Below, one piece after another: positions 36,577-47,201 of a DNA stretch of 64,000 nt. Both the position numbers and the translations under genes were made by a program. Location: assembly GCA_026874595.1 (NCBI GenBank), contig CM049310.1, positions 46,101,058 to 46,165,057 of the forward strand, written 5' to 3'. The notes under the pieces were generated by a model. That model was not told the DNA's origin. It saw nothing but the letters and a program-made list of their open reading frames with translations, and searched no databases. Origin of the DNA: Sipunculus nudus. Taxonomy: Eukaryota; Annelida; Sipuncula; Golfingiida; Sipunculidae. How positions within the stretch are numbered: the first letter of the stretch is position 1; every line of letters begins with the position of its first letter.

Positions 36577-39393
36577 TAAATTATAAAAATAAAATTTAAC
36601 GTCAAGTCAGGAAAATGTCCGAAAGGTATTTTATGGACCTTTCATTATTGTCATCAACCAGCTTGTCATTAAACTTTAAGTGCTGTCAACCTGTGATATT
36701 GTGTATCGAATAGAAATATCAATTACCACCATATGCTACCGTAATTAACATACTACCTTAATGAGCATACACAATCCAGGGAGAGCTTCCTGGCATTTTT
36801 CCGTGTTACCAAAAATGGGCGCGTGGTAAATGCGTGTTAATTTCACATTACTTTTTCGTTTTCCCATGACCAAGTTTAGTGATACGTCACGATCATGATT
36901 TTTTAATTGCCTTTCTAACACCTGCTCGTCACGTAACATTTCCTCATAACTATAAATACAACCCCATTTGTTTGGCCGACAGAGTACAGCCCTGGTTGTC
37001 CGCTAATATTACGAAAACAGCGGGAAATACAGCTGTTTCTTGCGGGATACGTCACAACCTGGGAACATTCAGGTCACGATGATTCAGTACTAGATACTAG
37101 ACAATCTGACAAAAATCATTCAATAATTTATACCAATGGTCGGTTTCACCACTCATAACTTGAAATGTGTTTAACTACTTCTGCAGGTTTTAATGTTGAC
37201 ACAGGTTGTTATTAAAATATTAGCAATAACCCAATAGTATCCCTCTGTGGAGATCTTTTTTTCAGCTGATAATTGAGTGTAGGAGGGAAGGATGTAAAGG
37301 AAATCTGAGCCTAATTATAAGCAAGGGAACATTTAGCATACATTCACGTCACTTCATCCCCATTGTGGGAAGAGAAGTAATCGCCAGAGAAATTAATCAT
37401 TTAGTTGCGGTTTGCTAAGTGGGGCTGCAGCCAGAAGCCCTAGGTATTTAGGGGGCACCGGTATAAGTTCTAAAAATATTAAACGAAAATGTTGTGAAAC
37501 GACATTCATGAATATTGCATTGAAATAGGATAGCAGGATGTCGACTGACATTGCAATGTGTTTTGGTAACTAGACCTTCAGTACTGAGACCTTATTTGAT
37601 GTTACATTGTACAAAATACCTCCTTCTTAATTTTATTGTTGATTATTAGATCTCGGATAACAATAATGAGTCGTGAAAATAAAAGGAAAACACTCATTTT
37701 GATTACGTTTCCACCATACGCGGTAAGGTGAATGGTTTAAGTTTTCCGGACAGGCCATCGTGTAATACCCGTGTTATTTCTCTGTTGTTACAAGATTTTG
37801 TTCATCATATTTAAGACATGCCTGCAGAAAGCTAAAAAGGTTGAACAAAGTGATTTTTGCCTCCGCCAGGAGGAGATCCGTTCATCCCAGTTCGCGCGTG
37901 TGTGTATGTGTTTGTGTGTATGTACACCACATAACTCAAGCAGTCATAAACGGAATCTCATGGTATTTTCTTGGCATTTCGGGAATGAGCCAGTGAAGAA
38001 ACGATTATTTCGGCGACGATCCGGAATTTGATCCGGATTCAGGAACGTTGTCAAGGAATATTCACAAATGTACTGTCACTTATGCACCAATGACCTGGGA
38101 ATATGGGCCGAATAAATGAATGCAAACACTGTTTTCCACCAAAAGGGACGCCCACATTACTTAGAAAGCAGATTTTGTAGGGTTTTTTGTGCTCTGCAAT
38201 ACAAGTACTGTTAACATGAAAAGTGTTCAGACTGAAATAAGATGCAATTCATTTGTGTTAAGCGACTAAAAAGAACTTGAATGATAAAAGTAGTGGGCCA
38301 ACATGCTCCTGCTGAAATCATTTAATATTATTTTTAGGGGACACTCATTTTCATTTGAAATTCATAGATGTAAATTATTTTTCGTTTTCCCAATCATCAG
38401 TAATGTCTTATATATATGATTATAATCGTTGTCATATTCTTTACCTGGTGTCACTTGTAACCAAGAATGTATTTGGACAATGTATTCTTGACCAAACCAT
38501 GGAAAGATTGGATGTTGCTTTTTGGGGTCCGTGTCCAGGGAATAAGGGTTTAACCCCGACGCTGATGGTCAAAGCAGTAATCACTGGGCATTTTATGGCA
38601 ATATTGAAATCTTTAGTGGCGGTGGAATAATTGCCCTGAGAAACGTACATAAATACATACGGCAAAATGGCTGTTAGAAAAATAACTCCAAAGACCAAAT
38701 GTTGGATTTCGACAGTTCACGCAGTATAAACAAATATATTATTATCATTTTGCTGTTATCACGTCTTTACATATAGATCTGCAACTGTCGAAAAACAACG
38801 GGAAAGTTTATTATTTTTTAGGCTATTTTGTTTTCTAAAACATTCATTTGTTTCGACAAGACTGTAACACACAGTTATTGGACACCTATGGAAGGTCGTT
38901 TTTAAGGAATCTGTACATTTACTTATTATCATTGACTTCATTGATGACTTTGACAGAAAATAATTCGTAAACATTGCATATGTTATAATATATCCACCAC
39001 ATGCACAATATACTAATCATTATATCGCACGCTTAAATGTGGAGGAAGGGCAACACAGTTACTATATAAGGCTCAGGAGAATTCCTTCTTTTTCTTTATT
39101 TTTACAAAGCTATCAATTTGATGAAAGGGCCCCTGCACGTAGAAGAGCCAGGGGCCCCATCCAACCTTAATAACGCCCCTGTAATCATTTCCCATGCTGG
39201 GGACAACTGACCAATTTTGTCACAGATCAAGGCTGTCAGCCCGTGTTTGGTTCCCTGTCAAGAAAAAAAGGCTTTCACGGAAAGCGAAGAACAGATGGAA
39301 ATGGCGTTATTTGATACATTTTAATATGGACTCCCGAGATCAATGATCACATGTAAAGAGATCGGACATAACAGACACAGACTTGAATTTGGT

Positions 39394-39529
39394 CCGTAAA
39401 TGTATAAAAAATGGACCCTTGGAGTTATGGTGAGGACTCATGAAAGTTTCTGTAACACTGCCTGACTTTCACAAACTTGCATTAGTCGTCACCATAACTT
39501 CAGAGGTTCATTTTTATATATATTTACGG
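39394..39529. repeat. 136-bp near-perfect hairpin
   Basis: A left arm from CCGTAAATGTATAAAAAATG through GAGTTATGGTGAGGACT pairs with a right arm from AGTCGTCACCATAACTTC through to ATTTACGG. The arms are roughly 60 bp with only scattered mismatches and a short central loop. A (TA)n tract follows at 39541. It may be a palindromic MITE or a foldback able to form double-stranded RNA when transcribed. Confidence 0.65.
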
Positions 39530-39534
39530 GATTA

Positions 39535-39540
<6 letters not shown>

Positions 39541-39582
<42 letters not shown>
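39541..39582. repeat. (TA)n microsatellite
   Basis: About 21 TA units immediately after the hairpin. Confidence 0.95.
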
Positions 39583-39583
<1 letters not shown>

Positions 39584-40324
39584 CACGAACACACATTACT
39601 TCAGGTCTGTAAATTTGTAGCCTGCGTATATTTACTGCTTATACAGGTAAAAAATTCTGTCCTACCAAACGAGTAAAACAATTTTTTTTTCAATTTAAGG
39701 GAATTTGAGGTGAAACTGTCCGTAAATCCAAACAAGAGAAAGAATTCTGGCCTAACATTGCCCGAGAGACAAGTTCATTTCACTACAGTAGTAATAGGAT
39801 TTCACTCTTTGATCCAGCTGGGTGTGTATGGCATGCCTGTAAAAACAGGATCCATTAAAGAAATCATGCTTTGTAGTTTGTTGTACAAACCATCTTTATT
39901 CAATGAAATCTCCTTTTTTTTACTAAAAGAGAGGATTTAGAAATATGATATTCTTTCACAAATACTTTTTATCTGTGTTTTTCCGTTCGTTGAATGTTGT
40001 ATCCTATTTCTAAGTAAATAAAATTTGGCAAGTGCGATCTACACAAGGTTTGTCGGAATGCCCTGATATCCCTCTGCTTTAAAAAAAAAATGTTACACTT
40101 TTTTAAAGATGAAATATTTACAGGGACGGAATTTTTTTTTTATTTATAATCGATATTAACGGGGAATAATTTTTCTCCTTTACTTATTAGTCTTCTTTAT
40201 AGGTAACTTGTGTCGCGTATATAACTATACCCATAATCCCATAATAGTTTGCTGGGTTTTATTTTTGATCTAGCTAGTTCTTTTTTCTATGTCCCGGTTT
40301 ACAGAATCTTAACATATACAGTAA

Positions 40325-40327
<3 letters not shown>

Positions 40328-40376
<49 letters not shown>
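40328..40376. repeat. (TA)n microsatellite
   Basis: About 24 TA units in intron 2. Confidence 0.95.
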
Positions 40377-40379
<3 letters not shown>

Positions 40380-40403
40380 GCATATTTTTGTGATAGTTAA
40401 TGG

Positions 40404-40478
40404 GGGGCGTGAGCGGCAAGGTCTGGGAATCAAGCCTGATCTGATAAGCTACCCGACTACTCCGGGCTCCTCAATCTT
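40404..40478 (-). mobile_element. Faint tRNA-like (SINE head) block
   Basis: The minus strand reads GTAGTCGGGTAGCTTATC and then GGCTTGATTCCCAGACC, resembling pol III A and B boxes but with shortened spacing. It may be a decayed SINE head; no body was recognised. Confidence 0.25.
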
Positions 40479-40797
40479 TTAAAATCTGCGGACTTGACGT
40501 CACTTAAAAAAAATGTGTGTATATAGATAGTCTAGACAGAGACTCTTGACTTGATTGCCCACTGACATGACATGGTAGAGTCAGGTAGACACCCGCCTGC
40601 CGGCCACCCGGATAAAACGACCAACCAGCCACGACGACCAATCTTTGTCTCGACATGTCACGGTTTCATATTATGTCTAACGACAACATTTCTGTGATCA
40701 AGATGGACATCTTAGCGAAGATATACTCTTTAAACACATCATCGATTCATTTATACTCGTACAAAATTTCAATATTTGCTTTTTCTTCTATCCGTAG

Positions 40798-40839
40798 ATG
40801 GTCCACGTACTCCAAGATGAGTCTGTTCTTCCTGAAGAA
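40798..40839 (+). CDS. Cysteine-rich secreted precursor, coding exon 3
   Basis: A 42-nt exon between a CCGTAG acceptor preceded by a pyrimidine tract (TTTTTCTTCTATCCGTAG) and a consensus donor (GAA/GTAAGT). Entered in phase 2 and left in phase 2, it encodes RWSTYSKMSLFFLK. Its first Arg completes the K-A-K-R site, so a mature peptide would begin at Trp. The segment is basic and aromatic/hydrophobic and has no cysteine. A 62-codon plus-strand frame covering it is partly intron and does not reflect the real exon. Confidence 0.7.
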
Positions 40840-41824
40840 GTAAGTTCTTTATCAATTTCTCAGTAATGCAATAAAGGTTTTGATTCAATGGGTAGTTTCT
40901 CCAACTGCATAATGTGTTATTCATAGCCTTGCATGTCCAGATGTAAATGTTTAATAATTCTAGCAATTAAAATTCTGTACCCAATTGAAACTTCTGTGGA
41001 TGTATGGATACATTGTGTTTACCACATCAGCTCTATAAAGAAACCTTATTATTATCATGAATAATGTATGACGTAGTGGTATCTCATGGTTTGTACCACG
41101 TTTTTTTTTTTAATAAAAACGATATTAATTGATTCAGATCATTATTATCATGAACATAATGCTTCAGTATTATATTTAAAAAATTGAAAGATAATTCGCA
41201 TTTTTCATGAGCAAAATATCTATTGTTACCGTTGATTAATTATCATGGAAATGACGATATCAGGGGCAGATCCAGGATCTGAGGGGGGGGGGGGGAAGGG
41301 GAGAGAGAGTTTGATATTCAGACCCCCAAGACGCCCCCCCCCCCGATCAGCTCCCGCCATCTTCTTGAGCGGACGCCTGGTTACTATATTTGAAATTTTT
41401 TCAATGACATACAAGGCATTGTATTTAAAATGTTTGCTCCGTTTAGATTTACAAGGCAGCTTACAACTGACACATTTGTTTAAGAATTGTTTTTAATGAG
41501 AAAATGATGAAAACTTATGAAACCTTTCCTATAAGGCTGCCCATGAGATTGGCAAAAGTGGTCCGAATTCACAGGTCAGTTATCACCAATGTGAATGCTT
41601 TTGGTTCACTTAAAGGTAGCCTTAATGGACAAGTGGTCGTATCTGACACGTGGTCTTTCAGACAGATTCCATTGTTATATGATCAAGTTTGTTTCTGTAT
41701 GATCAATTTATTAGTAATGTATTATAATGACATATGACTATTGCAGAGATTTCTGTGAATAAATAGCTTTCTCAATGTTCCATAACTGTACAACTATAAT
41801 TTCCGTGTTGCTCTTCCCTGACAG
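40840..41824 (+). other. Intron 3 of the cysteine-rich precursor gene
   Basis: About 1 kb, GTAAGT to CTGACAG. It contains the G/C-tract repeat fragment at 41264-41345. Confidence 0.65.
41264..41345. repeat. G/C-tract repeat fragment (CAGGGGCAGATCCAGGATCT terminus)
   Basis: The terminus CAGGGGCAGATCCAGGATCT is followed by G13, then a GAGAGAG block, GACCCCCAAGACG and C11. It is related in structure to 3185-3237 and to the end of 19596-19690. Frames crossing it on both strands (glycine- or proline-rich) are artefacts. Confidence 0.5.
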
Positions 41825-42047
41825 AGAAAAGCCCTGGTTGTTCCTGCCAGACAGTTACCAGTGCTACCAGCAGCCATGCGAGACCAGCTCAGATTGCTGT
41901 CGCCGCTATAACCTGTGTGACGTCTCAGCCAAGGTGTGCATAGACTGCTGGTTCGGCTCTCCCTGTAGGACCACTGCCGATTGCTGCGAACGCTTCCCGA
42001 GCTGCGAGGGAACCGTAAACGGGCGCGGGGGCCGGTGTCTGAAATGA
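41825..42047 (+). CDS. Cysteine-rich secreted precursor, coding exon 4 (two six-cysteine modules)
   Basis: The acceptor CCCTGACAG joins exon 3 in phase 2. The exon encodes 73 full codons and ends at TGA (42045-42047). It opens EKPWLFLPDSYQ and carries 12 cysteines. Module A is C-x4-C-x5-CC-x5-C-x6-C; after two residues, module B is C-x5-C-x5-CC-x5-C-x10-C. C-C-CC-C-C is the inhibitor cystine knot (knottin) framework, so the sequence reads as a tandem double knot. The shared DCC after a five-residue loop suggests internal duplication. GC content is higher than the surroundings, as for a real exon. The role is inferred only: neurohormone-like ligand, defence peptide or channel modulator. Cysteine-rich invertebrate prohormones are the first families to compare. 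Confidence 0.82.
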
Positions 42048-42252
42048 GGTGTGAACACGCACCGATTGATTAAGAAGCCCTGCCATCCTTATATGCTGTT
42101 ACCTTAATTGAAGCACGAGATAATGCCGGTGCTCTGGAATCTTCTTAACTTCAACTGACAACGTAATTCCATGCCTGTATTTGTACTTAGAGTGGCTTAT
42201 TTTAATGACCAAAACTCTTTCTTCAAAAATCACAAATGCTTAATTTTGTCTA

Positions 42253-42258
42253 AATAAA
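42253..42258 (+). terminator. Polyadenylation signal of the cysteine-rich precursor gene
   Basis: AATAAA about 205 bp after the stop codon, followed by a GT-rich element (TTCTTGTGTGTATTGTGT), as expected for 3'-end processing. Confidence 0.65.
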
Positions 42259-42274
42259 GAAGTTCTTGTGTGTA

Positions 42275-42805
42275 TTGTGTAGCTATTTCGTATATTTCAG
42301 CTGATTTTTTTTTTTTTTGGCCCTTAGAGGACCTTTACTCGTCCACGGTCATTTTCACCAATTCAAAACTCAGCTCATAAAAATGATGCACTAGCACTTT
42401 CGTCGTTGTGTCACATAACAACACACCCAGAAAAAGAATCTCCTATACCCGAGAAGCAATACTTTTCCCATCCCTTTGAAATAACGATTTGTCCGAGGTG
42501 CTCTACCTGATAGGCCCAATAAAATGCAACTTTTCATACCCTTTAAACACACGTACCCGCGACGTCACGAGGATTTTTTTAAATTAGTTATCCGGGTGAT
42601 CAGCGCTAGTTGCCTTTTACACAAACCTCTGAAGTCTTCAATTTAGCTATGAGCCTTTAACAATGTTGCCATGTGAAGATTCACTCTAGCAAAACGTATA
42701 CTCACAATGTCGTGCCCCCACATTCCATTTCATCACGGAGACGCATTGTGTGATCCTCTATAGGAAAATTACAGTAATGATACAGTAATATTCCCAGCCA
42801 AAGTC
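42275..42805. other. Gene-less stretch
   Basis: A T14 run near 42306 and a CGCGACGTCACGAGG block near 42560; nothing else to annotate. Confidence 0.4.
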
Positions 42806-42807
42806 TT

Positions 42808-43055
42808 TATCACAGGGGTACGCTCTCTCGATCCAGGTGTGAATGGGCACTGGTAATTGGCGGCAAGCTAATGTAAAGAATAAATAACCTTTTAGCGCCT
42901 TTAATGGTTGTTAGGTTGTATGCTCCCAGAGAGTCGAGAAAAGCTACAAGAATGAGCAGACCCGACAGACCAGGAAGACAAAGAGTAAAGTCAGATGGTA
43001 CTGACATGGTCGGTGACAGCTAACTATAAACCCCCACCTTTACCATAACCTTTTA
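42808..43055 (+). mobile_element. SINE copy 2 (head missing)
   Basis: Shares, in the same order as 18101-18400, the motifs CGCTCTCTCGATCCAGGTGT, GAATGGGCACTGGTAATTGG, GAAAAGCTACAAGAATGAGC and a tail with ATAACCTTTTAC. The tRNA-like head with A and B boxes is absent, as in 5'-truncated retroposition. Confidence 0.65.
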
Positions 43056-43074
43056 CATATTGTAATGATGTGTG

Positions 43075-43098
43075 ATATATATATATATATATATATAT
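43075..43098. repeat. (TA)n microsatellite
   Basis: About 12 TA units at the end of SINE copy 2, followed by a TG-rich tract. Confidence 0.9.
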
Positions 43099-43293
43099 GA
43101 ATGTGTGTGTGTTTGTGTTTGTGTGTAAATAAATGTATCTACTGCCCACACAACATAAAACTTCTCAGATGTGTACCGTTGTGAACCATCACGTTTCAAT
43201 CAAACAGTGTTACCTGATCAGTGCACAAACATGTTGCATGAAACAACGTGGTAGTAAAATCTCTGACAAAATTTGATTCCTCTATATTTGTAT

Positions 43294-43296
<3 letters not shown>

Positions 43297-43336
<40 letters not shown>
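43297..43336. repeat. (TA)n microsatellite
   Basis: About 20 TA units. The minus-strand frame reading IYIYIY across it is an artefact. Confidence 0.95.
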
Positions 43337-43341
<5 letters not shown>

Positions 43342-43565
43342 AGTTTGTTCCTTTGATCTTCTGTGTGATACATTTCAAATATATTACAATTAAGTATTAG
43401 CTTGTTAAAATTAGGTATTATGATTCTAGGTATTATACTTCTAATTTAGTTATAATTCAGGTTTTGATATGTAATATTTAATAGTAATCAGAAATGAAAC
43501 TAAAGTCTGCAATTCCAATTAATTTCATTTCAAATATAAAAAATATTATTCTCTGAATAGCTAAG

Positions 43566-43668
43566 GGGCATTATTACATTTGACCCCCCCCCCCCCACCA
43601 CTTGCTTAAAGGCTTTTGGACATATACCCCCCCCCCCCCCCGGTCCCTATATGTATTGACACCCCTGT
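43566..43668. repeat. G/C-tract foldback, partial copy
   Basis: TTACATTTGACCCCCC, ACTTGCTTAAAGGC, ACATATACCCCCC and a terminus ATTGACACCCCTG match the right half of 36301-36576 in order. Poly-C runs lie at 43584-43596 and 43627-43641. Confidence 0.6.
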
Positions 43669-44039
43669 TTCACAGCGCATTCCCTGGGCGACGACAAAAA
43701 AGTTTACGATATGAAAATTAAACTATGGAACATGTCTAAAGCTTAATCATATCATTTGTGCACCTACACTCTCTTCCCCATATATACATCATTTGAATCC
43801 ATTGTTCACTCTTTATTTTATTTGTACACGATTTATGCGCAGGTAGACAACAATAACTCTGCATTCTGCTTCTAACTGTAGCAATCAAAACATGAGCCCT
43901 TCTTTACCCTGGCAGGGTGCAGCCAAGGGTTGACTGTGTTGGGCTTCATTAAGCTGGTGAAATCTCTGTAGAACCTCAGAAATTCGCCCTGTATCATAGA
44001 TACAAGTTATGACTGCTGGGTTATGGCTAGCCGAAACGG

Positions 44040-44170
44040 ATTGCCGCCCCCCCCCCCCGCAACTTATTTAAGTGTTTCAAACTATTTTTGTTGTTGCCTG
44101 GAACACCCTTTTCTGGACCTGCATGGAGACCTTTTTTTGGTTTTGTCATTGGTAGCCGGGATTAAGGGAG
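44040..44170. repeat. G/C-tract interspersed repeat copy
   Basis: C12 at 44047-44058, then GGAGACCTTTTTTTGGTTTTG, TCATTGGTAGCC and AAGGGAGGATAGGGG. The TTTTGTCATT/GGTAGCC signature resembles the copies at 5730 and 19596. Confidence 0.4.
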
Positions 44171-44195
44171 GATAGGGGCCGAAATTTGTTAAAGG

Positions 44196-44198
<3 letters not shown>

Positions 44199-44259
<61 letters not shown>
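44199..44259. repeat. (TA)n microsatellite
   Basis: About 30 TA units, one of the longest in the window. Confidence 0.95.
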
Positions 44260-44262
<3 letters not shown>

Positions 44263-44413
44263 ACAATTATTCTACACAACTTAATAATGTTTTGGTTCCG
44301 ATTTAAAATATCATTTGTAAAAGATGAATGAATAAAAAAGATCAAATGAAATGTAGAATGATCAATAAACATTACATTAAGTAATGCAATTGCAATGCGT
44401 ACATGTTTCTCTG

Positions 44414-44635
44414 TCACCTAAAGCCCTGTAATAATAGCTGATGTAGTTCACGTTTCCTGGGATGACTCCTAAAAAACCCCGACATTACATCCCGAGGATC
44501 GTTCGCGATGTCTCTGTGCACTGCCATCAGTGCCAGACCAGTGAGTTTCTCATTCCCAAATATCACGGATGGTAAAATGTGATGAAGACAGAACTCGCCT
44601 TTCTTTAAAAAAAACCTTACATTGAAACAAGTCAC
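44414..44635 (-). pseudogene. hAT/zf-MYM-like transposase C-terminal remnant
   Basis: A 73-codon minus-strand frame contains NEKLTGLALMAVHRDIANDP, followed by DVMSGFFRSHPRKREL and a stop. The pattern (E)(R/K)L..LAL..(I/V)H.DI resembles the C-terminal dimerisation region of hAT-type transposases and of transposon-derived zinc-finger MYM proteins. No catalytic region was seen upstream, so this would be a short relic. Assignment rests on pattern memory, not alignment. Confidence 0.4.
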
Positions 44636-44639
44636 AAAT

Positions 44640-46405
44640 CTGCGGACACAAGTGACAGTCCATGTGCCATCATCAGTAACAGTCTTCTTTCCGAAAAAAC
44701 CTACCTATGTTACCAGTCACGGGTAACGACACCAACTCCGCCCGTTTTATTTTGGTAAAGTTATATTAAACTGAGGACAGACTAGGGAACATAAATTGTG
44801 TATTCTGTTGCGCACAATTTTCTTGAAACACGACCCCCCCCCTTCCACACACACACACACATATGCAAATGTGCCAACGAATTTTTTTTTCATTCTATTT
44901 AAAAACGAATTTCTTTGAAGCCATAATTTATAACTCTTTGACACACTGAGCAGAATCGGAATCATAAGAACCCGACTGTACTGGTTAGAGTTTGTGGGTT
45001 TTGAAATCTACAGCCCACAATGCACCGGGGTTTCCACATACACAGATGGCACAGGTAAAAATGTAGAGGGTAATGTAGTCTGTACAAATTTGTTGGAATT
45101 GTTTCAAGGCAAATTTTGTGGCAAGGACTTAATGGAGGAAATAATACTTTGTAGGCATGCGCATGTGAAAGGTAAACAGGTGTTTCTTCTTGAAATGTAA
45201 CTAATATTGATTTTAAAGTTTGAAAGTTAAGGTCTTAATATCGTCCAAAATTCATAAAATATTAATTTTTAGGAAATTTTGTTAACTGCGGGGTCATTGT
45301 ACCCGTCCTGTCACAATAATGGGTAATTGACAATATATATATAGTTCATCATTAAGAAAAAGTAACAATTTATCAGACCTGTTAACCCTACATAGGGTTT
45401 TGACAGAACCAGATGTTTGGTCCGTGATAACCCACACATTATTCAGTCCCTGATTGTAAGGCAAATAGAGCAAGGCTTGATTGACATGAGGGTTTGTGAT
45501 CTACAGTAGTGGTCTTTTGAGCCGGAGAACAGCTTATCTTGATACGATTGTCCCCAGTTTATTGACACTTATTAGAGCAAGTCTTGGCAGCCAGGTGACC
45601 TAAATGCCCTGGTACCAGTTACAGACGACACCTCGGAATAAACTAACTTAATTACATATGAAAAATGGTTAAGGGTTATTAAGGGGGCGAAAACCAAGTC
45701 AGATAATAAAATTGATTCGTGTTAGACAGCTGTCACCTACATTCACATTTCTGTTAGCAAGCTGGGACAAATTACTGTTCCCAACAGCGGCGTACCTATC
45801 CTATATGCCGCCCGGGGTGGTCGAACTATAGGTGCCAGTTGCTTGAATTAATACCTGTTTTCTATTCGAAAGACTGATACTCTTTTATGTCAATGTAAGG
45901 AGGAAGAGGAGAGCGTCTAGGATTTTGTTATAAGTTATCCTAAATATATTTCATAAAGACGAACTCCTTTCACCAACTTGACCTCTTTATTTAGGGAAGT
46001 TACCTTGATACTAATGAATGCATTACCCAGCCGGCACATAACACCAAAAGAAAAAAACGAAAAACATGAAAATGGGGAATATCTATGTAGCTCAATTAAG
46101 AATCTCTTATAAAAACATGTTATTGATAACATTATCCGTACATGGCGCTTTATAAGCAGTTGATTCCACTGCTTGCAGTTAAAAAGTAAAACAAAGAACT
46201 CACGCATATGCCAGTTCATGTCTAGGACTTTAGGACCTCGGACATGGCAAGCCCCAAAATAAATTACCATTAATATCTTTAATACACAAAAACAGACACA
46301 CACACGAAGGTCTGTGAGGTTGGGCGCCTGTATTTAGCGTCATCATACCAAAACCAGCCAAAACACACCACAAAAAACACACAGAGAAAATAAAGAGAAA
46401 TCCTT
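44640..46405. other. Gene-less stretch
   Basis: Has a C8/ACACAC simple block near 44826-44862. Frames of up to 122 codons on the minus strand have no domain or splice support. Confidence 0.4.
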
Positions 46406-46406
46406 G

Positions 46407-46409
<3 letters not shown>

Positions 46410-46499
<90 letters not shown>
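46410..46499. repeat. (TA)n microsatellite, compound
   Basis: Two long TA blocks separated by TAAATATATAAATA. Confidence 0.95.
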
Positions 46500-46503
<4 letters not shown>

Positions 46504-47200
46504 ATGTTTTGTTTTGCTTATAAAGAATTTACTATCACCTCTATTAACATTATTTGTAACAAAATAAAAAAAAAATATTTATGTAGAATAGAATAAGAAT
46601 ATTGCGAGAATTAAAATTATCCTTAGAAAAAATGCACAAGCTGTATATACACAGAAAAACACCCTACGCATGACCGTATTTTAGACAGCCTGCAACGGTT
46701 TTTGTAGACCGCGCCCTAACGCAAAAAAAATCATCTTCAAAATCATGTAAAGTCGGAAATAAACACAGAATTTCCCCATAAAAAAACGCAAGCGCCCGTG
46801 ATTTGCCAGGTCGGAGCATTCTCTGAAAGAACTCTGAAAGGTAGCACTAAAACTCGATACTTTTATAAATATGTGACATAGATCTGTATTTCTTCGGGTG
46901 TAACTTGTCTGTATATATACAGAGTATTTGCGGATCATTTGATTGGTTCCACTGAAAGTTAATAATTACTGAAATAATCGAAATGGAGGAACACAGCAAA
47001 AAATACAACACCAAACATTTGAATTTTCCCATGAATCTTCATAAAACGCCAGTTTTGTCCCTTTAAATTTGTACTTTTTGAGGAATTCCTCATGCCACTT
47101 CATTATACTTATTCAGCCAAGTTGATAAGTATACAATAAACAACACCTGGAGATATTTGTATGTATTTTTATATGTGCATTCTTGTTGAATGCACCTTTT
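46500..47200. other. Gene-less AT-rich stretch
   Basis: No supported exon, RNA gene or repeat. Confidence 0.45.
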
Positions 47201-47201
47201 T

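Larger units (their letters stand above)
29752..40797 (+). other. Intron 2 of the cysteine-rich precursor gene
   Basis: About 11 kb, GTAAGA to CCGTAG. It contains a TA-flanked MITE (35163-35623), a G/C-tract foldback (36301-36576), a 136-bp hairpin (39394-39529), (TA)n tracts at 39541 and 40328, and a faint tRNA-like block at 40404. No other coding exon could be supported. Confidence 0.6.

Noticed and set aside
40655-40843. 62-codon plus-strand frame ending FLKK
   Set aside because: Only its last 42 bases are exon 3; the rest is intron and the apparent stop lies in the donor site.
41226-41496. Opposed Gly/Pro-rich frames with FRPPRRPPPRSAP-like sequence
   Set aside because: They are produced by the G and C homopolymers of a dispersed repeat.
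43196-43378. Frames with long IYIYIY runs (also at 44082, 48769 and 62532 on the minus strand)
   Set aside because: Direct translation of (TA)n microsatellites.
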